Below, one piece after another: positions 10,054-20,106 of a stretch of DNA of 64,000 nt (positions are counted from its first letter, which is position 1; the number at the start of each line of letters is the position of its first letter). The notes below the pieces were generated by a model. That model did no database searches. It saw nothing but the letters and a program-made list of their open reading frames with translations, and was not told the origin of the DNA. The stretch comes from Coraliomargarita sinensis (GTDB lineage: Bacteria > Verrucomicrobiota > Verrucomicrobiia > Opitutales > Coraliomargaritaceae). Where the stretch lies: the NCBI RefSeq assembly GCF_003185655.1, contig NZ_QHJQ01000009.1:1-64000 (forward strand). The letters are read 5' to 3'. The position numbers and the translations under genes were made by a program.

Positions 10054-11253
10054 ATGCCCGTGCGCAAATCCTTTGAGTCAGCCAAAGAAGTCGCCAGCGC
10101 GACGAGTGATGTTATTGCCAAGACTGCGGGCTTCTTTGCGTCGACATTCGTTGGGATAGGGCGAGGTATTTTTCAACCACTGACCAATTCGACTGCTGTT
10201 GCGCCACGCGCCGAACCGGGGGCCGCTCCCGGCATTGAACAATACCTGCAAGCCGAGGACAGCTCATTCACGGTCTCGGTCTCAATTATCGATTACGGCG
10301 AAGGCTACACCGAGCATCACGAATTTGAGAATATCGACGACGCGCTTCACCACCCCAAGCCGGAGAAGCCGCATGTGCGCTGGATTAATATCAACGGCCT
10401 GAAGCCAAGTGCTGTCGACACCGTCTGCAAGCAGTACGGCTTTCACACATTGTCGGCCGAAGACGTCATCAACACCTACCAGCGGCCCAAGTTGGAAGTT
10501 TTCGACGACCACTATTTTGTCGTGGCCCGGCAGATCCAGCTAGTCGAAGACCGACTCAAGAATGAGCAAATCAGCTTCTTTTTGACCCGGGACACCCTGA
10601 TTTCCTTTCAGGAGGTCGAGGGTGACGTCTTCGACCCGGTTCGCCGCCGTCTGGAAAACAAGACCGGCCGGTTCCGGATCTACAAGACCGACTACCTCTT
10701 TTATGCACTGCTCGACTCCATCGTGGACCACCTATTTCCTCTATTGGAGGGCTACGGCGCTGCTCTGGAGGATCTGGAATATGAGATCCTTCAAAACCCC
10801 GTCCCCGAATTACAGCAGCAGCTTTTCGCCGTCAAACGGGACCTTTCACTTCTGCGCCGTGCTCTGTGGCCGCTCCGTGAAGTCGTTGACCAACTCTACC
10901 GCGACGAATCCGATATAATTCACCGTGATCTTAAGAGTTTCTATCGTGATGTTCAGGATCACAGCATTCAGGTCATCGACCTCCTCGAGACCTGCCGTGA
11001 AACCGCTTCCAGTTTGAGCGACCTCTACCAGTCCGCTGTCGGGAATAAGATGAACGAGACCATGAAGGTCCTGACCATCATGGCTTCCTTTTTCATCCCC
11101 ATCACTTTCGTAGCCGGGGTTTACGGGATGAACTTCGAACACATTCCCGAGCTTAGCTGGCCCTATGCCTACGCGGCCTTCTGGAGCGTTTGCATCAGTA
11201 TCACCGCAGCCCTGGCAGTCTACTTCTGGCGCAAGGGCTGGATCGGGAAATAG
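10054..11253 (+). CDS. corA: CorA family magnesium/cobalt channel
   Basis: A 399-residue CorA-type divalent-cation channel. The defining GMN signature is present (YGMN, residues 357-360) after the first of two C-terminal membrane helices (ILTIMASFFIPITFVAGV), with the second helix at the end (AAFWSVCISITAALAVYFW). The large N-terminal cytoplasmic domain contains the typical HWxNINGL-like strand (VRWININGL) and the long stalk helix. An extra Ala/Ser-rich stretch of about 60 residues precedes the conserved core. It follows the CigR-like gene by 11 bases. Confidence 0.92.
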   Translation: MPVRKSFESAKEVASATSDVIAKTAGFFASTFVGIGRGIFQPLTNSTAVAPRAEPGAAPGIEQYLQAEDSSFTVSVSIIDYGEGYTEHHEFENIDDALHHPKPEKPHVRWININGLKPSAVDTVCKQYGFHTLSAEDVINTYQRPKLEVFDDHYFVVARQIQLVEDRLKNEQISFFLTRDTLISFQEVEGDVFDPVRRRLENKTGRFRIYKTDYLFYALLDSIVDHLFPLLEGYGAALEDLEYEILQNPVPELQQQLFAVKRDLSLLRRALWPLREVVDQLYRDESDIIHRDLKSFYRDVQDHSIQVIDLLETCRETASSLSDLYQSAVGNKMNETMKVLTIMASFFIPITFVAGVYGMNFEHIPELSWPYAYAAFWSVCISITAALAVYFWRKGWIGK

Positions 11254-11410
11254 GGAGCCCTTGCCTACTCTACAAATTCTGTTCGGGTTACCGGTTTTGC
11301 TTAGGGAAGAAAAACCAACTTATTGAAGACAGCTTCATTCCTCTCAAGCTCATCATGGAACATATCGCTGGGCCGCACGGTCGAGAAGCCAACTACGACC
11401 CTCCAGAATC

Positions 11411-12742
11411 ATGAAAACACTCACACACCTCTTTATCTGTCTCCTCAGCTCTGTCGCTTCCGCGATAGCGAGCGATGCGGCACGCCCCAATATCCTGATC
11501 ATCTTCACCGACGACCAGGGCTACGGCGATCTCGGGTGCTTCGGGTCGGAGAGACATGAAACGCCCCGCATGGATCAACTGGCCGAAGAAGGAACCAAGT
11601 TTACCAGCTTCTACGCCCAGAATGTCTGCGGCCCGTCACGCTCGGCCCTGCTCACCGGCCGCTACCCGCATCGCAGCGGCGGCTGGGGCATGCCCGCCTC
11701 GGAAATCACCTGGGCCGAGCTCATGCAGGAGGTCGGCTACGAAACTATTTGTATCGGCAAATGGGACGTATCGGACCGCAGAGCCATTATTGACCGCATG
11801 CCCCTGGCACAGGGTTTCGACTACTACTTCGGTCCGCTCGGCGCCAATGACAACGGCAAAGTCACCTTTCACGAAAACAACGAGCCCGCCGGCGGAACAG
11901 ACGACATGGGCAGCCTGACACGGCTCTACACGGACAAGGCCATCAAGTACCTTGAGGAGAAGCGTGATGAGACAAAGCCCTTTGTGCTCTATCTCTCGCA
12001 CACCATGATGCACACGGATATCGACGCTTCGGAGCGCTTCCGCGGCACCTCGGAGGGCGGCCTCTACGGCGATGTCGTCGAAGAATTCGACTACGAAACC
12101 GGACGATTGCTAGACACTCTGGACGATCTGGGATTGTCAGAGAACACACTGGTCATCTACACCACTGACAACGGTCCATGGAATCAGCCTGCCTACACCG
12201 AGAAAGAGAAGGGGCATCCGCCAGGCTCCATCTTTTGGGGCAACAGCGGCCCGCTGCGCAACGGCAAGGGCTCCTGCTACGAGGGCGGTGCGCGAGTGCC
12301 CTGTATCATACGTTGGCCGGGCAAGGTTGAGGCTGGCGCCACATCCTCGGCGATCTTCGCCACTCTGGACTTCCTGCCTACCTTTGCGAAGATCGCAGGC
12401 TTTAAAGTCCCAAAGGACCGTATCATCGACGGTGCCGACCAGACCGAGCTACTGCTCGGGGAAAAGCCGAAAGGAAACCGAAACACCTTTTTCTACGAAG
12501 CCCACATCAACCGCTGGGAGAACACTTATACCGTCAACGGCATGCGTTTTGGAAAATGGAAATTTCTCAAAGCCGAACATACTGTCCCGGGCTACTGCAA
12601 AGATACCGACCGGGAGGAGGTTGTTGAGCTCTACGACCTGGAAGTCGATATCGGTGAAACCAACAACCTTGCCGACCAGCACCCCGAAATCGTCAAACGT
12701 ATGCAGGCAGAATTGGCTGCCTTCTGGAATGCGAATGAATAA
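11411..12742 (+). CDS. Type I sulfatase, exported
   Basis: A 443-residue arylsulfatase-superfamily enzyme that would remove sulfate esters from glycans in the periplasm. A Sec signal peptide (MKTLTHLFICLLSSVASA) is followed by the metal-binding FTDDQGYGD. The formylglycine motif is C73-G-P-S76-R77 within CGPSRSALLTGRYPHR, the canonical Cys-type. YTTDNGPW supplies further metal ligands and GGARVPCIIRWPG is the usual C-terminal signature. Maturation would need a formylglycine-generating enzyme, which is not encoded here. The downstream regulator fragment begins 26 bases after the stop. Confidence 0.92.
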   Translation: MKTLTHLFICLLSSVASAIASDAARPNILIIFTDDQGYGDLGCFGSERHETPRMDQLAEEGTKFTSFYAQNVCGPSRSALLTGRYPHRSGGWGMPASEITWAELMQEVGYETICIGKWDVSDRRAIIDRMPLAQGFDYYFGPLGANDNGKVTFHENNEPAGGTDDMGSLTRLYTDKAIKYLEEKRDETKPFVLYLSHTMMHTDIDASERFRGTSEGGLYGDVVEEFDYETGRLLDTLDDLGLSENTLVIYTTDNGPWNQPAYTEKEKGHPPGSIFWGNSGPLRNGKGSCYEGGARVPCIIRWPGKVEAGATSSAIFATLDFLPTFAKIAGFKVPKDRIIDGADQTELLLGEKPKGNRNTFFYEAHINRWENTYTVNGMRFGKWKFLKAEHTVPGYCKDTDREEVVELYDLEVDIGETNNLADQHPEIVKRMQAELAAFWNANE

Positions 12743-12768
12743 TCACGAAGCAATACGACTATTTAGCA

Positions 12769-13668
12769 TTGCTAACGTGCTGTGATTTCAGGCATATAGA
12801 GATAGTCGTGTATAGGATCAAAATCCTGCTCTACGAAATGGACGAACGCTTACACTCGCCTGAAGCGGAGATCCAACTTGGCCTGCAGCAATCAGGATAT
12901 CGCGCGGAATTCGCCCCCAAGTCTCTAAAAGACCTGAACTTGGATCCCGAAAGAATCGCAAGTTTCGTCAAAGAGATTTCATGCGATGCCTGGATCGTTA
13001 TCGCGGGCCCAAAGGACGTCCTGAGCTGGTTTGCGGAGCAACCCTTTCCCACCCTGGCGATTTTCGGAAACCTTCCCAAAGGACCGATCTCGGGCATTGG
13101 TCCCTGCCACCTCAACGCGTTAAAGGAATGCCTGGAGAAACTTATTATTTTGGGTCATGAGAAGATAAGCATATTTTCACGCAAAGAACGCCGTCCCCCG
13201 AATCCAGGCGTCCCCGAGCGCCAACTACTCCAAACACTTGAAGAAAATGGATTACCCATTACCGAACAGACCTTCCCGGAATGGGAAGAAAGCTTAAGCG
13301 GTTTCAGGGCGAGCCTTCAGTCTCTTTTCGCGACATCACGGCCAAGTGCAGTCATCTTCCAGGAACCTGAGTTGGTCATGGCGGCACAACAGTTTCTCTA
13401 CCAGCAGGGCATGAAAATACCCGAGCACGTTTCCGTATTTTGCACCGATTATGACCCTCGCTTCGAATGGTCGGTGCCGGCCATCGCCCACTCAAAATGG
13501 GATTTTAGAGAAGTCGTCAGCGCGGCCGTCAAATGGGCCGGAAATGTCTCCAACGGTAAACCCGAAACTTCAAAGAATATCCTGGACGCTAAATTTATTG
13601 CCGGGGAAACCATCGGCCCACCTCCTATGGCTAAATGGACTCGGGAAACCGCTGGTAAGGTCTGGTAA
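12769..13668 (+). pseudogene. LacI-like effector-binding domain lacking its DNA-binding head (probable 5'-truncated regulator)
   Basis: This frame is clearly homologous to the C-terminal half of the 354-residue regulator at 37717-38781. Shared landmarks are RIKILL/RIQILL, AEFAPKSLKDL/AEFSPKTLEDL, WFAEQPFPTLAIFG/WFANQPEPVYAIFG and GHEKISIF/GHQRIVLM. The match begins at about residue 14 here, exactly where the linker after the winged helix begins in the intact relative. No winged helix is encoded upstream, because the sulfatase stop is only 26 bases away. The frame opens at a TTG (12769); other starts are GTG 12808 and ATG 12838, the last of which would cut the first strand. It may be a decayed regulator or a free-standing sensor domain. 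Confidence 0.6.
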
Positions 13669-13948
13669 GAAGACAGGGTAATATCCTTTTCAGAAAAGGT
13701 TGATCCCGATCACTAAGGTTCATTTGGGAGAGACGGGCTCCGTCTCGTCCGCATGGGCGAGAGCGATACCACTTGCACGTCTCGGTTCAAGCGGCTTCCG
13801 CCGCCGTAGCTTTGCGTAGGCGTGAGCTGTACCCTGCCGCTGTTACTAAGCTCATCCCTTCTTTAAATCGGTATAAGAACAATTCGGGCATAAAAAATCC
13901 CCGTGCCCGTAAACATGGGGATTTGGAAAATTAAATTGTCGATGCGCT
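13669..13948. other. Intergenic region with GC-rich decayed sequence
   Basis: No gene is visible. The stretch around 13790-13825 is GC-rich, with a small GCGGC/GCCGC hairpin and repeated CGTAG motifs, like other non-coding filler in this window. A terminator hairpin follows at 13895-13924. Confidence 0.45.
13895..13924 (-). terminator. Hairpin downstream of the PEP-CTERM remnant
   Basis: AAATCCCC and GGGGATTT form a perfect 8-bp stem around a 14-base loop. On the minus strand it sits 25 bases past the stop of the PEP-CTERM tail, and the AT-rich outer part of the stem runs into TTT. The position fits a rho-independent terminator that has outlived its damaged gene. Confidence 0.55.
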
Positions 13949-14207
13949 TTAGCGGCGACGGCACAAGAGCGCTAGGCCGGCAAGGCCAATAAACATGAAG
14001 GCTGCTGGCTCGGGGACGAGCGATCACCACGTCATCCAGGGATTGTCCAATACGAATTTCATCGGCCTCGAAATAGCGCTGTCGATTCAAGTTGATAAGA
14101 TCGAGCGCAGTTTCATCAATTTCGGCCGTGACCGAGCTACCAATTTGATCCAACGAACTCCCAACAACACTGCCCGCGTTTAGTTGGTAATTATAGAGTG
14201 AAAACAC
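13949..14207 (-). pseudogene. Frameshifted and 5'-truncated PEP-CTERM protein remnant
   Basis: On the minus strand, from about 14207 downward, the frame reads text typical of PEP-CTERM passenger proteins (NYQLNAGSVV, then DEIRIGQSLDD). Near 14018-14022 the frame slips by one base, and the new frame gives the sorting signal VPEPAAF, a hydrophobic segment, LLCRRR and a stop at 13949-13951. PEP-CTERM proteins are exported and sorted by exosortase. Upstream an in-frame stop lies three codons before the GTG at 14205-14207, and there is no signal peptide, so the 5' part is lost. A sequencing error could explain the frameshift but not the missing front. Confidence 0.7.
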
Positions 14208-14353
14208 ATCGACTCAAATTTTTTTCGGAATAACAGCACCCTGCACCTATCCGACAGAAGGACAGCCTACTGATCGCCCAGCTTTTTGTTTGCCGCTGCG
14301 GGAACTCGCTGCGAAATGTGCACTCTTATCCACTTTTATCATACAATAAAATC

Positions 14354-17300
14354 ATGCGTCGATTCTCTCTCCCCCTGATACTTACTCTGGCCTGCGCCTC
14401 CCTCGCTACCGCGTCGGAGTCCTACTACAGCGAACCCGCCCTCTTCTCCAAGCGCCCCAGCGACAGCAAGTCGCTGGTGACCATCGACCGCTTCGGTCCG
14501 GTGGGCATGAGCGTGGAATTGATCCAGCCAGCCTTTACCATGCGTGTCGGCACAATCGAGGAAGGCTCCCCCGCGGCCGCCACCGGCAAGCTGAAGAAGG
14601 GCCAGATCATCGAGTCGATCAACGGCGAGACTCTTAAGGACATCGACCCCCGCATTCAACTCGCGCAAATGATCACCAAGGCCGAGGCCAGCGACGGCAA
14701 GCTCCGTTTCGCGATACAGGGCGAAGCCGAACCCGTGGTCGTGCAGCTCCCGATCCTGGGTGCCTACAGCGAGACCTGGCCGCTCAACTGCCCAAAATCC
14801 GACAAAATTGTCCGCAACATGGCCGATTATCTGGCCAGCCCGGACGCCAATCGGGGCATCTCGGACATCGGCATGATCTTTCTTCTCTCCACCGGCAACG
14901 AGAAGGATCTCGAAGTGGTGGGCGAATGGGCCCGCAAAATGAAGCCGAGCCAGTACGCCTGGTACCTTGGTTTTGCCGGCATCCCCCTCTGCGAATACTA
15001 CCTGCGCACCGGCGACAAAGAAGTGCTGCCGACGATCCAGGAAGCCGTGGATAAGGCAGTCGCGGGACAATATCTCGACGGCTGGGCCGGACGCGGCGGC
15101 GTACCGCGGGTCACTTACGGCTACGGCCACCTGAATGCGGCCGGCACCGGGGTGGTTACCTTTCTCATGCTGGCCAAGGAGTGCGGTGCCGATGTGCCGA
15201 ATCACACTTTACTTGGAGCCTTGCGCCACTTCTACCGCTATGCCGGGCGCGGCTCCAATCCCTACGGCGACAACCGTCCCGAGATGGGCTTCGTGGACAA
15301 CGGCAAGAACGGGAATCTGGCCTTTGCCATGCAGGCCGCGGCGGCACTGACACCGAACGGCGAGGATTCGGTCTATGCCAAGGCACGGGATGTCGCCGCC
15401 ATGACCGCCTTCTACACCACCACCTTCATGCTCCACGGCCACACCGGCGGGGGCATCGGCGAGATCTGGCGCAGCGCTTCCATGGGACTCCTGCGCGAGA
15501 AAAAGCCAAAGCAATACCGCGATTTCATGGACAAGCGGCTGTTCCACTACGAACTGTCCCGCCGCTTTGACGGGTCCTTCGGCATCCTCGGTGGAGGTGG
15601 CTACGACGACCCCAAGTGGGGGGCCGCCTACGGCTGGGCCTACACCGTGCCGCGCCAGCAGTTGAGAATTTTCGGCGCACCGCCGACCAAGTATTCCAAG
15701 TCCTACAAGCTCCCCGAGCAAATTTGGGGCAATGAGGCCGACAACACCTTTCTCTCGCTCGAAGCCGTACCGAACGCCGGAGGCGAGCAGCAGGACCTGA
15801 GCGACGAGACACTGGCCGAAGACTCCAGCATGCAATTCCTCCGCCGTATCCACGGAAAATCAGTCAGCGACGACATAATCCGTCGCTACGTGCACCATCA
15901 GGATGCCGTCATTCGCCTGACTGCAGCGACCAAGGCGCTCGGCGTGAACCGCGGCTACATCGGCTGGCGCGAGCCGGGCGGGAAAGCACGCCCCGAGTTG
16001 ATGATGGAGTTTCTCCACTCCGAATCGCCACGTGTCCGACGCGCCATGTTCAATGCGATCGCAGAAAGCCTGAAAGAGGAGCAGCAGATGAAGCTGCTGA
16101 CACCGGAGGTATTCGACTTGGCGATCCAAGCGATCGAAGACCCGAAAGAGTCTTGGTGGGTCAAGGATGCGGCGCTGCATGTGGTCAGCTACGGCATGCC
16201 CGATCAGGTCGTCCCTCACGTGGACCTACTGCTCGCCTACCTGGACGCCGAAGACTGGTGGCTGCAAAATGCGGCCATGAAGGCTTTGATCCCAGTCGTT
16301 GCTGACGAGCGCTGCTACGAGAAGGTATTGCCCCGCCTCGGCGAAGTCATCCGGACCAACCAGCGCGCGGCTCTAACTCTCGGCCTGATGAAGCCAATCC
16401 GTGACAAGATCAAACTGGCGACCCCGAAGGTGCACGAACTGGCGGTCGAAACCCTGAGGGAAAGTTATACCGGATATGCCGGAGAGCCAACAGCTCCCGG
16501 CGGTCTCGATGTTTCCAGAACAGTGGATGCCCACTTGGAGTACATCGCCAACTCTCTGGCGGACGTTCCGGGAGGGATGGACGCCCTCTTTGAAATTGCC
16601 CAGGCGCGCTACCCCAACAAGCCTTTGCCCTACAAGGAATTGTTCCTCAACGCCGATCCCGAACTCTTCGGACCGAAGCTGAAGCAGGCCATTACGCCGA
16701 TTATCAACGAAGAATTGATCCCCGAATTTGTCGGTAAAAACCGCGAAAAGTTAAGAGAACTGGCTCGCCTCGAGGTGCAGAATTTCCGCTGTGGCGGCCC
16801 CGGAGAACACATTGACGAACTGGTTGCGCTCCACGAGCGCGCCGGAACGGACGCCTACAACTGGACCACCTTCGCCGACTTCAAGACCAGTGATTGGCAC
16901 TACCACACTTTCAATCCGATTCCGTCGGAACAGGTGCCTTTCGACCGACTCATTTGCCGCTACCGAGAGATCACCATGCCGGAGGGCATGGAGCAATGGT
17001 TCGCCCCCGATTTTGATCCGGCCGAGGCGGGCTGGAAAATCGGCCAAGCACCTTTTGGGAACTATAACGACGAAATCCCTAAAGGGCCCGTGTCCAAGTG
17101 CGACAAGGACGGGATCGGCCCCTGCCTCGGGCCCTATTGCTTCGGAGATACCCCCGTCAATACGCTCTGGGACAAGGAAGTCCTGTTGCTACGTAAGACC
17201 GTCCAACTGCCTCCTCTAAAGGACGGGCACCGCTACCGTCTCCGGGTCAACCAACTGGCCCACGTGGGTAACGGCAACGGCTTCGGCGTCTACGTTAACG

Positions 17301-17974
17301 GTAAACTGCTGATCGAAATGGAAAAGGGTCTCGGACGCGGTATGGGCGAGAAACCCTACGGGGCCTACATCACGAAGGAGTGGCTTGATGAGTTCAGCAA
17401 GGACGAAGTCACGATCGCAGTGAAGAGCTTCCTCCGCTACAACGACAAGTATAAGGCCAAACCAACGGAGCGCGTCCCCCAGGGCCGGATCAGCGTGCAC
17501 ATAGAGGAGCAGAAGCTTCCCCCGATGGGCGATGATCTTGTCTACCAATCAGCCAGGGTGGTTCCCATGATGACCTCCGACTGGATGCGCGCCAGATACG
17601 AGGAAAGCGAAGAACTTGACCTGGACAGCCTGCTCTTTGTCTGGGACGGCCAGCTCGAAAAAAACCCGCAATTACCCGGCAAGTGGAACTTGGTCACCGA
17701 GGTCGATTCGGTGGATGCATTCGACCCGTCGGCCAAGCACGGCAATGTTCGACGCCCGATATTCAAAACAGGCACGTTCAACGCGGACGGTACCACCGAC
17801 AAGCCGATCCTGATCTGGTCGGGCGAGTGGCTAATGGATCTCGACGATTATCAGGCACTGCGCACAAAGACCAAGACGATCGACGGCGCTGAGTATCTCT
17901 TCGTCGAAAGTGGCAACTTCAACCGCAGAGACAAGCACGGCACGGAAGTCATGTGGCAGGTCTTTTCGCGGTAG
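14354..17974 (+). CDS. Large secreted PDZ and HEAT-like repeat protein (DUF6288-like)
   Basis: A 1206-residue protein starting at ATG 14354, which gives the signal peptide MRRFSLPLILTLACASLATA; an upstream GTG at 14318 is less likely. Residues about 45-135 form a PDZ-like domain (EEGSPAAATGKLKKGQIIES). A predominantly helical region with GHTGGGIGEIWRSASMG follows, then HEAT-like helical repeats (about 500-690), and a beta-rich C-terminal module with LRVNQLAHVGNGNGFGVYVNG. The arrangement resembles the DUF6288 proteins of Planctomycetes and Verrucomicrobiota, whose function is unknown. It is a single gene in the cell envelope or outside the cell; a role in glycan handling is only a guess. Confidence 0.75.
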   Translation: MRRFSLPLILTLACASLATASESYYSEPALFSKRPSDSKSLVTIDRFGPVGMSVELIQPAFTMRVGTIEEGSPAAATGKLKKGQIIESINGETLKDIDPRIQLAQMITKAEASDGKLRFAIQGEAEPVVVQLPILGAYSETWPLNCPKSDKIVRNMADYLASPDANRGISDIGMIFLLSTGNEKDLEVVGEWARKMKPSQYAWYLGFAGIPLCEYYLRTGDKEVLPTIQEAVDKAVAGQYLDGWAGRGGVPRVTYGYGHLNAAGTGVVTFLMLAKECGADVPNHTLLGALRHFYRYAGRGSNPYGDNRPEMGFVDNGKNGNLAFAMQAAAALTPNGEDSVYAKARDVAAMTAFYTTTFMLHGHTGGGIGEIWRSASMGLLREKKPKQYRDFMDKRLFHYELSRRFDGSFGILGGGGYDDPKWGAAYGWAYTVPRQQLRIFGAPPTKYSKSYKLPEQIWGNEADNTFLSLEAVPNAGGEQQDLSDETLAEDSSMQFLRRIHGKSVSDDIIRRYVHHQDAVIRLTAATKALGVNRGYIGWREPGGKARPELMMEFLHSESPRVRRAMFNAIAESLKEEQQMKLLTPEVFDLAIQAIEDPKESWWVKDAALHVVSYGMPDQVVPHVDLLLAYLDAEDWWLQNAAMKALIPVVADERCYEKVLPRLGEVIRTNQRAALTLGLMKPIRDKIKLATPKVHELAVETLRESYTGYAGEPTAPGGLDVSRTVDAHLEYIANSLADVPGGMDALFEIAQARYPNKPLPYKELFLNADPELFGPKLKQAITPIINEELIPEFVGKNREKLRELARLEVQNFRCGGPGEHIDELVALHERAGTDAYNWTTFADFKTSDWHYHTFNPIPSEQVPFDRLICRYREITMPEGMEQWFAPDFDPAEAGWKIGQAPFGNYNDEIPKGPVSKCDKDGIGPCLGPYCFGDTPVNTLWDKEVLLLRKTVQLPPLKDGHRYRLRVNQLAHVGNGNGFGVYVNGKLLIEMEKGLGRGMGEKPYGAYITKEWLDEFSKDEVTIAVKSFLRYNDKYKAKPTERVPQGRISVHIEEQKLPPMGDDLVYQSARVVPMMTSDWMRARYEESEELDLDSLLFVWDGQLEKNPQLPGKWNLVTEVDSVDAFDPSAKHGNVRRPIFKTGTFNADGTTDKPILIWSGEWLMDLDDYQALRTKTKTIDGAEYLFVESGNFNRRDKHGTEVMWQVFSR

Positions 17975-17989
17975 GTCCCGCCAGCTCAA

Positions 17990-18019
17990 CGCCGGATGCT
18001 ACCTTTGTCGCATCGGGCG
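17990..18019 (+). terminator. Possible terminator hairpin
   Basis: CGCCGGATGC and GCATCGGGCG pair over 10 bases with one mismatch around a 10-base loop, 15 bases after the stop of the large secreted protein. There is no clear T-run, so it may instead be a transcript-end stabilising hairpin. Confidence 0.35.
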
Positions 18020-18117
18020 TCAAGGCCGATGACCCTTTTCCGTGGGGGTGTCCGCTCGCGGCACCCGCGAGCGTTGTTTGGGTCTAAGGCGTTCGATAGT
18101 TTACCGAAGCTTTCAGC

Positions 18118-18142
18118 GGGCTTCGCAAGCGAGAGCCCCTAC
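18118..18142. repeat. REP-like hairpin with CTAC/GTAG tag
   Basis: GGGCT-TCGC and GCGA-g-AGCCC pair as a 9-bp stem with one bulged base, followed directly by CTAC (GTAG on the minus strand, 5' of the hairpin). The hairpin-plus-GTAG layout is the hallmark of REP elements recognised by RAYT transposases. It lies in the 176-base gap between convergent genes. Confidence 0.5.
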
Positions 18143-18150
18143 AAGGGGAA

Positions 18151-19170
<1,020 letters not shown>

Positions 19171-19197
19171 GGTTTTATTGGGGTTGTTTAAACGCGA

Positions 19198-19247
19198 AAT
19201 AATAGCTGATCCGAGCAGGTTAGGCTTGGATTAGATCAGCGATTATT
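19198..19247. promoter_or_regulatory. Long inverted repeat in the divergent promoter region (candidate operator)
   Basis: AATAATAGCTGATC (19198-19211) and GATCAGCGATTATT (19234-19247) are inverted copies with one mismatch in 14 bases, separated by 22 bases. The repeat lies between the TIM-barrel gene (start 19170, leftward) and the AraC-type regulator (start 19271, rightward). Size and placement fit an operator for a dimeric AraC-type protein acting on both promoters. Confidence 0.55.
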
Positions 19248-19270
19248 TGTAAATTATCGGCATATCCCCG

Positions 19271-20020
19271 ATGAAGTTAACGAAAAGCCGCCAGTATCTG
19301 CGTCAATTTCTGGATGACCAGAATATCATATCCCTGGCGGAGGAATTATTCGAATATACCCCCGGCTTGCTCTTTTTTGTAAAGGACAGGCAGCGCAGAT
19401 TCGTTTACGTCAACCAGAGCCTTTCGGAGATGTTCAGGCTGGGCCGGAAGGCCGACGTAATCGGCAAGATGGATCGCGAATATTGTGACGAATATGTGGA
19501 AGAAATGTTTCGGAAAGACGATGAGCGAATCCTTCGGGAGGGCGTCACGATCCGAAACAAAATCGAGTTGGTGACGACCCTGAACGGGGTCATCAAGTGG
19601 CATATCACGACAAAGACGCCACTTTGGAACCGTTCCGGTGAGGTAGCGGGTCTGGCAGGAATCACGCGTGAATTCGAGACGGACCGAAAAATACTTCCCC
19701 AACACCCCGCACTTGCGAAGGTAATCGACTACATCAACCACAATTATTCACGGGTATTGTCCTCCGATGAACTGGCCTCGGTTGCGGGCATTTCCATCAG
19801 TGCGCTCGGACGGAATTTCAAACGCAGTCTGCACATGACCCCGGTCCAATATATCAAGCGGTATCGGGTCAACCAGGCCTGCAGCTTACTGAGCAACAGC
19901 GATACACCCATTGCCATGATCGCTTCACAATGCGGGTTTTTCGATCAAAGTCACTTTTCAAGAACCTTTCAGGGCATTCTGCATGCCACCCCCAGGGAGT
20001 ATCGCAAGCGATACCGCTGA
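19271..20020 (+). CDS. AraC-family transcriptional regulator with N-terminal PAS domain
   Basis: A 249-residue cytoplasmic regulator. Residues about 25-135 form a PAS sensor domain (LLFFVKDRQRRFVYVNQSL, then IRNKIELVTTLNG and GEVAGLAGITRE). Residues about 148-249 are a complete AraC-type double helix-turn-helix, with LASVAGISISALGRNFKR as the first and IAMIASQCGFFDQSHFSRTF as the second, ending TPREYRKRYR. It has no periplasmic or cupin effector domain, so the signal is presumably a small ligand or redox state sensed by PAS. Its target is probably the divergent TIM-barrel gene and the downstream oxidoreductase cluster. Confidence 0.9.
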   Translation: MKLTKSRQYLRQFLDDQNIISLAEELFEYTPGLLFFVKDRQRRFVYVNQSLSEMFRLGRKADVIGKMDREYCDEYVEEMFRKDDERILREGVTIRNKIELVTTLNGVIKWHITTKTPLWNRSGEVAGLAGITREFETDRKILPQHPALAKVIDYINHNYSRVLSSDELASVAGISISALGRNFKRSLHMTPVQYIKRYRVNQACSLLSNSDTPIAMIASQCGFFDQSHFSRTFQGILHATPREYRKRYR

Positions 20021-20106
20021 TGCCGATAATATACAAAAAGTATGCTTTATTTTCCTATTAAGTCCCAAAGCTTGAATGGTATTATTCCGCTTTTAGTTAT
20101 CCCATC

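Noticed and set aside
14339..15205. 288-codon open frame on the minus strand
   Set aside because: Antisense to the large PDZ/HEAT-like protein; no signal peptide or domain, and the plus strand is clearly coding.
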